DNA of 64,000 nucleotides. It comes from Nyssa sinensis (lineage: Eukaryota; Streptophyta; Magnoliopsida; Cornales; Nyssaceae). Both the position numbers and the translations under genes were made by a program. The notes beneath the pieces are model-generated. The model did no database searches. It saw only the letters and a program-made list of their open reading frames with translations, and was not told the DNA's origin. Shown one piece after another: positions 55,725-64,000 of the stretch (position 1 is its first letter; every line of letters begins with the position of its first letter). The stretch lies in NCBI GenBank assembly GCA_008638375.1, contig CM018046.1:41665706-41729705 (forward strand). The letters are read 5' to 3'.

Positions 55725-57909
55725 TGAGTTTTAGATTCTAGTGAGTCATGGGAGACAGGACTAGAGTATTAGTCGATAGATAATACTAACACTGCTGTGT
55801 TAGACTTTTATGTGAACACTGATTGTTATTTTATGTATACATTGACTGATTATCTTTTATAGAAAAGGTTAACACCAAGAATACGCCAATTGTTAGAAAT
55901 CATCTAATTGAGATGGATCGGATTGATCAATTGAACAAAATAGAACATCTTATGAAAAGAGTCATCAAGGCTCTACCCAAAATCAGGCCCTAGCGGTTGA
56001 CCACTTATAATGAAGTAGTGGCACCAGCAAAGACCATAAAATGGGGGCGGGAAGAAATTGCAAAAAAAAGGGTCAATCATGATGATAGAGGCATAATTAA
56101 ATGCCCCAACTGCCTAAAAGTCCACCAAAGACAATATCTCAAAAACACCACCGGGAGATGATCAGGCTACTATACCTAGTAGTCACAGGTATTTTTTCCA
56201 GTTGTTTATAATCTGCCCACATACTGTTTAAATATTGATTCTACGTATTGATTTACAGCTCCCGCATTTATTGCTAAGTTGAACTTAGAAACAAAACGCT
56301 TAGGTTACATGTTAACTGTTTCAATACCATCGAGCGATTTATTATTGATGAATATTATATATCGGGGAAAAGACTATATGTTATGATGAAAATCAGTGAT
56401 TCTTGAACAATTGAGATGATTAAGTAAATAGTGACCTTTAAGAAATAGTAGTATGTTTAACGATAAACGATGAGGATTCTCGAAGGAATGACACTGAAAA
56501 TACTAGAGGAGATTTCGATAAATGTTATGGATAAATAAACGAGGCTTGAATGAGAGATAGTCTGAAAGAAACTTAATAGATAATTACAGTAGGAGTTGAT
56601 AATCTAAAGTAAATTAATGAGGTACCAGAAATATGAAAAGTCTTGAGTAAGTCATAAGTAAACCCTGATAGGTAGAGATGAATAGAGTCTTGAAGACAAT
56701 TACTAAATGAGCGAGATTGTCAAAATTGATCTTATGAAATGTGATGATTTTGAAAAAAGGCTGACACGTGATGAATAAATATTGGGAAGAAATTCAATGA
56801 ATTTTGTGATCTAAGATGATATGTGACCCGATTTTAGTCAGTACTCTATCAAGTTAGGTGAAGGTAAATGATAAATGATTCTAAATAACTATTAGAGATC
56901 AATGTGATCTAAATAATCGTAAAGACTAAACTGGTAGGGAATCATTTAGAGAAACTATATAATTGAGATGATATATGATTTTTAAGATACTACGAGAAAA
57001 TCGTTATTCATGAATGATATACATGGAGCATATGAGGTACATATCAGAAGTACACAGGTTATTAACCGATTAGATACCCTTAAAGAAACTAAGAATCCGA
57101 TGATTTAAATAGTTAAATGATCGTTGACTTTTGGAGGACGATAGCTTGTTTAAATTCTAAAGTTAATAGTCTTTGGGAAAACTATGCTATGACTGACTTT
57201 GATGTTTCTTGGACGATTAAGATGATCAAATGAATAGTGACTTGTGGGAGAAAGTAGTATGCTTAGGGACAAAGGTTCAGAATTCTTGGGAAGAATCGTA
57301 CTAGCGTCGAAGGTTAATGACTCTTAAGTCATTAAACTATGAATTGATCAATGAATTAGGAGAAACTATCATTTGAACAAGGGCAATGGTTAATGCTCTT
57401 TTAGAAGATATAAGGTGACAGAGTTGGGATTATGAAATCTTGGGAAGTTGGTGGATTAACAACAAATCTATATAAGAGATAGTTTGAGGAAGACTTAATG
57501 AATAGTAATGTGAGGAGTTTGAGACTCCAGATGGATTGATGATATATCAGAAATATGAGGATTCTTGAGTGAGTCATATAGGGTAAAGACTAATGAATCA
57601 TTGAGAGGCAAATACTGATTGAACAGAGACTATCAAGTGAACATTATGAAATGTGATGGTTCTAAAAGGAAATTGACACGTGATGAATGACCATTGAGAA
57701 AAAATTCAATGGATCTTGTTGATCTAAGTGACAATATGACCCAATTGTGGGTGGTACTTTATTGAGTTAGCTAAATCTATTTCAAAAGATAAATGATTGA
57801 TGACTCTGAATGACTTTTGAGGATTAACGTAATCTAACAATTAAAGAGATGAAAATTGTGGCATAATGTCTAGAAAAATTGGTAAAGACAATGATTGTGT
57901 TAAAGTGAT
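55725..57909 (+). mobile_element. Partial interior of the Gypsy element, noncoding, with a large internal repeat
   Basis: Follows the primer site but has no gag, protease, RT or integrase motif in any frame. From about 56380 the sequence repeats itself loosely with an offset near 800-910 bp: TTGA[GA]ATGATTAAGT at 56410 against GATTAAGATGATCAA at 57215; TGAAATGTGATG at 56736 and 57648; CACGTGATGAATAA at 56765 against CACGTGATGAATGA at 57676. The element stops abruptly at about 57910, where the HIPP 3' flank of the duplicated unit resumes. The right LTR is missing, so it was truncated by a deletion. Confidence 0.65.
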
Positions 57910-58340
57910 ACAAAATAAAACTTCTCCACATGAGCATTGTTTGGGTTCTTAAAGTAGTACAAGTCTCTAGGAAAAGGAAAGTCTAAAATTTTTTTTTATT
58001 TAATTAAAGAGTGGGTTGCTGCTGACATAAGTCTCTTTTTCTTTTTTTAATAAAAATCTTCAATTCTTATATTTCCTAGAATTCATGTGTAGGGCATTAA
58101 TTTGAATTTACTTGGTTGGATACTTTTTACTTTTTCCTTTTTCTTTTCCTTGGATTTTTCTTATGGACAAAAGTTATAGCACCCATTAATTGAAGATAAC
58201 GATTAGTAAAATGTACAATTTTAAAGTTTCAGAAATGTGGGATTGAAAACTATAATGTGATGTCAAGTCATGATATACGACTCTCTGAATTGAAACTTTT
58301 TTTATCAAGTATTGTGAGATTGACAAACTATAAAATTTTA
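57910..58340 (+). repeat. HIPP 3' flank, second copy
   Basis: Matches 22650-23078. The coding end of the HIPP gene itself is not present here. It was lost together with about 1.9 kb of flank when the Gypsy element and its deletion removed the DNA equivalent to 20270-22650. Confidence 0.75.
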
Positions 58341-59315
58341 CATTTTTATAACTAGTGTATTTTTAATCACTCTTGCTTTAAAAAATGATTTTTTTGACAA
58401 ATGTTCACCCCCTTAAAAGTCAATTTTGAACATCCAACATGTGGTCAAAACTCAATAAAACTAAATACAATTGAGAATTTTCTTAATTTTTATGAAACTG
58501 TCAAATTTTACACTTCTCAAAAATTATAAAATTTACATTTTCACTAGGATGAAGTTTACACTTTTACTGAGACGAGATTTTACAATTTCGGATTAGTTTT
58601 TTTCCTTCAAGATTTCATATGCAATATGAATTTTGTTTGATAAATCTCAATTTTAGAATCTAAATATATAAATTTTATTAAAAAAAAAGGTCTATTATTT
58701 ATAAATTATTGAATTTTTAAATCTTAAAAAAAAAATTTTAAATGCGTCATTGAAGGACTTGGTAGGTTACTAAGTTTGTGCTAGAACATGATGATAATTT
58801 TTGTATTTTTCGTGGACTTCTAACTGAACGATCGAAAAAAAAAAAAAAAAAACTCATCCAAAGACATAATGGAGCTATTTGCTACACTATTTGAACTTTC
58901 CTTGCTCTAAAACCCGTCCAATTGAGCAAAAATTATGTACTTCGGGAGTATGTACTCCCAAGGGTCAGATGATGTGCCACGTGTACACAATACACATGCA
59001 ACACATCATCTGACCCTTAGAAGTACCAAAAACATTTTCCTGTCCAACTAGCCAAAAGTGTCAGTAGCTGCTCATGTCAAAAGGGACAATAAGGGGAGAT
59101 ATTCTTTAATGGATTTAGTATACCACATGTCAATGTACCATTCCAATAATATTCTGTCATATGTACTACGTCTCATTAAAAAATGTAAGTCATATCACAC
59201 ATGACAAGATACTATTAGAAAGGTACATTGTCACGTCACTATACCGAACCCATTCAAGAATTTTTCCAATGAAGGCCCATAACTCCCTAGCTATGCAAAA
59301 ATAAATGATTTAACC
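58341..59315. other. Gene-free stretch with an inverted repeat
   Basis: AT-rich, with no supported ORF. The only structured part is the inverted repeat at 58940-59026. Confidence 0.5.
58940..59026. repeat. Inverted repeat with 17 bp perfect inner arms
   Basis: AAGGGTCAGATGATGTG at 58960-58976 is exactly complementary to 59002-59018. Outside it GTACTTC and GAAGTAC also pair, with a palindrome-like GGGAGTATGTACTCCC bulged on the left side. The loop is 25 bases. It is probably a small foldback element. Confidence 0.75.
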
Positions 59316-60050
59316 CCCACCCCGCCTCTATCTCCTTTTTGAAGATGTAACACCAATTAATAATAATTTGGCTTCTTGAAATCAAGTTGTCAATTGTTAG
59401 AATCTTCCCTAATGCACTCGTCCACCCAACAAATGAACCTTGGGATACCATACAACCTTCCAAGGGAAGCTAATACGCCCCAAACCTCTCGAACTCTGAG
59501 TGATCACTTTAAAATTGCCACCCTCAGTAGCATCCACTTCAAGTCATCCTCTCACCCTATCTCAATTTGCTTAGCATATAGCAAATTAAAGAAGAAGAAG
59601 AAGAAGACAGTTTCGGCTAGCTCCCAATCTTGAAAATCCCTAAAAATAATATCCCAAATAATTCATCCCTCAGCGAACAAAGCAGTCTGCCACTAGAACC
59701 TCCTTACACTCTGTTATCCTGAAATGTTTAGAAATGTCTGTTTTAGGGACCCTGTCCACACCAATGATCAGGCCAAAAGCTAATACACCTATCATTCCCT
59801 ACCATGAACTGGTTGTGTTGAAAAATTCCTCTCACCCTTTCCATATAGAATTCCTCCACACTCCCACCCCACAAGGCATGTTGACTTCCTTCGTATGCTA
59901 GTCCCCCCTCTCCTCCACATTACTTATTTCATCGGGAAACCTCCAATAAGCACTTTCTTAATAAAGCTTGGTTGAGTGGAACCCTACACAATCAAGAGGG
60001 ATGGCATCATGAAGAAGACCAAGAAGATTATACCCCTTGCTGCTCACCTT
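59316..60050 (-). mobile_element. L1-type LINE fragment (end of ORF2), decayed
   Basis: Read on the minus strand from about 60050 down, broken frames give the typical plant LINE region after reverse transcriptase: CGVGVWRNSIWKG, then HNQFMVGNDRCISFWPDHWC, and further on the zinc-knuckle-like RT tail ALGKILTIDNLISRSQIIIN followed by WCYIF. Several frameshifts and stops separate these pieces. The plus-strand 85-codon frame at 59376 is a shadow of it. No 5' part and no poly-A tail is seen next to it. Confidence 0.7.
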
Positions 60051-60198
60051 TATTGTGTTAACTATATATAATTACAAAAGGATGCATTATTAGTATACTT
60101 TTACCAACTTTGGAAGTGTTCTTTTCCATTACCTTTTCTGTAAAAAAAGTTTTTGAGGTTTGTAGTTTGCTCTCTCTCTCTCTCTCATTCTCTCTCTC

Positions 60199-60366
60199 AA
60201 GGGCAAACCTAGTGCACAAGGCTCCCACTACGGGCTAGTTTGGAGAGGATTAGATGTACATAACATAACCTTACTTTCACAAGCAGAAAGATTGTTTCCA
60301 CGAATCGAACCCGTGACCTTCAGATTAGAATGTACCAACCTCACCGTTGCATCAAGGCTCACCCTC
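60199..60366 (-). mobile_element. Au-like SINE
   Basis: On the minus strand it reads GAGCCTTGATGCAACGGTGA (tRNA A-box region), then AAGGTCACGGGTTCGATTCG (B box), then TGGAAACAATC. It ends GTGCACTAGGTTTGCCCTT, all characteristic of the widespread plant Au SINE. The element is full length or nearly so and lies between CTCTCTC tracts, which may include the target-site copies. Confidence 0.78.
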
Positions 60367-60624
60367 TCTCACAGTCTCTGATTTTATTTTGTATTTTTTT
60401 TTTCTTTGTATGTGGTTTTCCTAGCTTTTCTGTCTTTGTTGTTAAGCTTGAGCTTTATTTCATAGTCAAGGATATATCATAGCTTATTTAAATAGTACTG
60501 TTCATTGGTTTCATATATGCCTTCTACCTGTAAATTAGAAATCATCATTAGAAAATTGAGTCCTTGCATTCAATTTGCAGTTAGTCATATGACTTTTTTG
60601 GAGGATCTTAAATGTTAATTGTGT

Positions 60625-60705
60625 AGCCAGACCCTTCTTTTGTATTGGTGGGTTGCCCTCCTCAGGCGCCTTTTCAATGATACTTTACTTATCAAAAAAA
60701 CAAAT
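60625..60705 (+). mobile_element. 3' end stub of an L1-type LINE
   Basis: TTTGTATTGGTGGGTTGCCC, then CTTTTCAATGATACTTTACTTATCAAAAAAA, has the order typical of plant L1 3' ends: a T-rich start, a GC-rich phrase, TTTACTTATC and a poly-A tail. Orientation is opposite to the fragment at 59316. Confidence 0.6.
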
Positions 60706-61325
60706 CAGTACATAAATGAATTTGTTCAGTTCTCATCTGTATACCCAATGCTTAAGAAAATCAATACTATTGACCCTAACAAATCCCGATTCATTTTGTT
60801 TCATTACATATCCATGAAAAAATACAATTTCCTTTACTATTTGGATTCATGGGTTTTGCTACTACTTGCTTATGACATTTATAAATTGAAGGGGATGTCG
60901 TACATAAGCGAGAAATATTGTGAAGGTTGCCACTAAAAAATCTACTCTTGAAGTTTAAGAAAATATTCCCAAAAATAAAAAAGATAACAGGCACATGCAA
61001 CACTTAACAGATATTCAACTTCCAGCAAGAATAGATTGAACTGATAATCCTATACATTTCTCTCAGTTTGTAACCAAATAGTCTAACCTATCCAAATTAG
61101 TACTACAATCTCAAGTTGAAAGCTTTCCAAATCAAAAGGGACATATCTTATAATAAAGACTTAGTTACGATGTGATAAAAATCCTTCTGAAAATGGATAA
61201 AAAGCTGCTAAAATAAAAAAGAAAGAAGGAAGGAAAAAACACAACATAAAAGAAAATACACAAACAGAAAGCAAAAACATATTCCTGCACTAAATAGATA
61301 TAAATTCAAGAAACAAAAATGCAAA
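60706..61325. other. Gene-free stretch
   Basis: Contains an open frame of about 100 codons (60619-60936) and short minus-strand frames with no recognisable content. Block M copy C starts at ATATATATCAACATGTGTGT. Confidence 0.45.
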
Positions 61326-61985
61326 TATATATCAACATGTGTGTGTATTGAGTTTTGTGTGGCTGATATCCTGATGTCTTGATCATCGGTGAGGAATGAG
61401 AATGTTTTATTGTACTCATGCCCGATGGAATGATTTAAAAATCGGGCCGAACCGGCCGATGGAACCATAAAACCGGTACGGAATCGGTTGGGCAAATGAG
61501 CAAAACGCGCTCTCATTTGTCATTATAAAACCGCTTTCTTAATTCGTTCAGTACGGCGGTTCAAATGAACCGTTAACGGCTCAGGTGACCGTCCGGTTCA
61601 ACTATACCTTCAAAACCAACGTTTTAGGGTTCAGATTCAATTTTCTCTTGATCCTATTCCTGCTCGCTCTGCGTCTCACGCGACTACGTTTGTGGGCTGT
61701 CACGTTATGATTTCGTTTGCGTTCGACGGTGTGTTTCAACCGGCAAATTGCAACGGCGTGATTGGGAGTTTTTTTTTTCCTTCATCTGAAGACTTAAAAC
61801 CCTCAATCTGAGCTCTGAAGTTGCAACTCGCAAGTTAGTATATATTTGGATCTGAAATCAGCTATAAGAGCATAGGTTTTGGGGTTATATATATTTCTAT
61901 ATATGTAACATTTTCTAGGGTTTGATTGATCTTCAGAGACTAGCGCAATGAGCAAGAACTCTCCCAACGGTTAGTGAATTTCCGT

Positions 61986-62034
<49 letters not shown>

Positions 62035-63100
62035 CCCCCTATATATGCGTATTTATGCGTATTCTGTGTTCGCAGTTTTTTTTCAATTGACTATTTCTAA
62101 ATTTTACAGAATAGTTTTTTTTTTTGTGTGTGTGTGTTTGTTTATTAATCTTTTATTTGTTTTATTAAATTAATTTGTATGGTTTGATTTGGATGATGTT
62201 TAGGTTTCCTGTTGATTGATGCTAATAATCGTATCTGGATATTTTTTTTCTTGTGATGGTTTTATATTGTAAGAGCGTCTCCGGTGTATCAAACTTAAAT
62301 TTGAGTCAAATTTTTTTAAAAAAAAAAAATATTTTCAATCATTGACTCAAACCCATATAAAATCTATTTTTACTCAAACTTAAATTTAAATTTACAAAAT
62401 ACTGTTAATGAACTCAAATCACCGTGTAAAGCCCAATTTAAAACTTTTAGGAAGAGATGGGAATGTTTTGGGACATGATGAAACTTTTACTCAAATATTG
62501 GAATGCATCAAACTCTAATGAAACTTTTCCTCAAATATTTTCAGGAAAATAACTCTTAGATTGACTGCAAGAAGATATTATTACAAAATGTGGTTAAACT
62601 TTTCATGAAAACTAATGGAGCTTTTGATTTCCTAAAAATTCTCCTGATCATAATGTGTTAAAAGCAATGCCATTTATATCTTCACTAAAGTCGGATGGCT
62701 GGATTTAGAACAAAGTCTGCTTTTTCTTCCGAAGGGCATTTCACTTCTTGCCAACCATTATGTGTATAGGCTGAGTCTGTTGACTGAAGTTCATTGGTTC
62801 CATTTGGATCGATTGCATTTTTACACAGGATGGTTCTGTTGCTTAGCTTGTTCCCTAAATGAATGTGGGGTAATTGTAGTGCTCTGATTTTTTTTTTCAT
62901 TTTCCTTTATTTATTAATCCTTTGTGATTGAATTTGAATGCATAAATTGTGATTTTATGCTTTTTTATGTTATGAAACTACGTATGTTTCTCAACTATTG
63001 TTGGAAACCGTGAATTCCAGTTAAAACCACTTACCCAAAACCCGATCCCTTTTTTAGTTCGTTGAATGGTTTGATTTTCAATACATTGGCTAGATGGTTC
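61326..63100 (+). repeat. Block M, copy C, left part
   Basis: Collinear with copies A and B, including GGGCCGAACCGGCCGATGGA, the stub ATG at 61948 (one base deleted in the stub, so the frame ends MSKNSPNG) and (CT)n at 61988-62031. The copy presumably continues beyond the window and may lead to a third F2-like gene. Confidence 0.8.
63096..63100 (+). repeat. Target-site duplication GGTTC (left)
   Basis: Matched by GGTTC at 63715-63719. Joining them restores GATGGTTCTTGACATC as in block M copies A and B. Confidence 0.92.
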
Positions 63101-63714
63101 TGTTAGTCAAATTTAATTACTTTATTTAAGAGTTCTAAAATAAAAGAATTATAATGGAATAAAATTACAGAATAACTAAATTTCATGCATATAACATAAA
63201 ACAATTAAATTAACATGCGTCAATGACAGGAAAAATAAGTTTGGAGTGAGCTGGCCTGTGAGGCGTGTAATCACTGCCCTAAAGCTGTTGTGCCTCCCTA
63301 CGTGAAGGTTCTAATGGTCACAGACAGCTCCAAGATACAACCCAGGTTTTGCTCACAGCTAATCTCCTCAGAGTCCACGCCCACTGGGAGAAGGATGAAC
63401 CGTCTAGAATCAAAGTTGCCCACACAAAATAGTATGAAAAATACGTAAAGGTTGGATGGAAGAGATTGGATTAAAGAGAATAAGAACTCTAGTTGTTGTG
63501 TTGTGGAAGAATACATAAGTCTCTATTTATAGGCATTTTGTATATCTTCTACCAACAAAATATCCCACAAAATCAATCACATGTAGCAAAAAATCAGCAA
63601 TAAAATAAATAACAAGTCAACAACTAACATATCATAAAATCAGCAACAAAAATAAAAAATCAGGAAGAAGTCAAAATAAATTTTGAAACTTTCAATAATA
63701 TAAAAAATATAACA
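63101..63714. mobile_element. Solo LTR, 614 bp
   Basis: Starts TGTTAGTCAA, ends AATATAACA and is bounded by perfect 5 bp target-site copies. It contains a TATA-like CTATTTATAGG at about 63514 and no coding sequence, so it is an LTR left after recombination between two LTRs. The lineage (Copia or Gypsy) cannot be told. Confidence 0.85.
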
Positions 63715-63719
63715 GGTTC

Positions 63720-64000
63720 TTGACATCTTGTTATAAAAAGATTATTAACATATTTTTTCTCTCCTCATCTTTCTTTTGTCCCTGCGTTTGTTTTACCTTG
63801 TTTGCTTACTGTAATTATCAAATGATGCTGTGTATCTGATTTTGGAAAGGCACAGGCGTTTCACCCAAAAGAAGAAAAAAAAGGATAGACGAGTCATCCT
63901 GTTACTAATGAAATATTTGGTTTTTGGTTCCCGTATTTAAAGAAGGGAGTTGATAAAACCTTTTCTATTAAACACCTGTTGCAATATATATACAGTAAAT
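63720..64000 (+). repeat. Block M, copy C, continuation to window end
   Basis: Collinear with 14530-14810 and 40860-41110. Noncoding, cut by the window edge. Confidence 0.8.

Noticed and set aside
59376..59633. 85-codon plus-strand frame
   Set aside because: It is antisense to a LINE ORF2 fragment that explains the sequence better.

Overview
This is a 64 kb piece of plant nuclear DNA, most likely from a dicot. The base composition is AT-rich with many (TA)n and (CT/GA)n microsatellites. It carries Copia and Gypsy LTR retrotransposons with tRNA-Met-type primer sites, L1-type LINE debris and an Au-like SINE. Two broken copies of plant genes are also recognisable: the tail of a heavy-metal-associated isoprenylated protein (CSVM CaaX box) and the first exon of a tonoplast inositol transporter (INT1-like). 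There are no bacterial features and no CRISPR array. The species cannot be named from sequence alone.

The notable content is a cluster of at least eight copies of one gene family that I do not recognise. The products are small (about 175-210 aa) membrane proteins, here called the DLRY family. They start M-x(3-6)-DLR[YF], have two strongly hydrophobic blocks, a core L-Q-x-G-DF ... FLPQxxFWxA[YF]xI ... SPW, an amphipathic stretch ending FTQQ/CTTQQ, and an acidic tail. Type I (DLR[YF]xxPP) copies: F1 at 11855-12484 (+, intact), F2 at 16795-17343 (-, intact), F5 at 35283-35813 (+, intact but tail shortened by a stop), F1-psi at 38246-38842, F2-psi at 46285-46837 and a 3' fragment F5-psi at 3592-3843. 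Type II (DLRYxIL..INI.KSQ.GMPWDWD) copies: F4 at 24611-28130, split by an LTR element, and F3 at 30899-31400, frameshifted.

Layout: 1-3591 is a Copia element carrying a nested Gypsy LTR, inserted in F5-psi. From 3.6 to 23.1 kb runs the first segmental unit: F5-psi, block X, promoter remnants, a second block X, F1, block M, F2 (convergent with F1) and a broken HIPP gene. From 23.4 to 34.2 kb lie the type II copies F4 and F3, short TIR elements and hairpins. From 35.3 to 58.3 kb is the second copy of the unit: F5, X, F1-psi, M, F2-psi, a local tandem duplication and the HIPP 3' flank. Two Gypsy events interrupt it: a 3.8 kb solo LTR carrying an inositol-transporter exon, and a 3.4 kb LTR with PBS and part of its interior. 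From 58.3 to 61.3 kb is LINE/SINE debris, and from 61.3 kb to the end a third copy of block M begins, itself hit by a 614 bp solo LTR.

The picture is a gene family expanded by segmental duplication and eroded by retrotransposons and point changes. Only F1, F2 and perhaps F5 can still make full-length proteins. No biochemical function can be read from the sequence. The conserved N-terminus, membrane core and acidic tail argue for a shared membrane role. All homology statements come from reading the sequence by eye, and no search was run.
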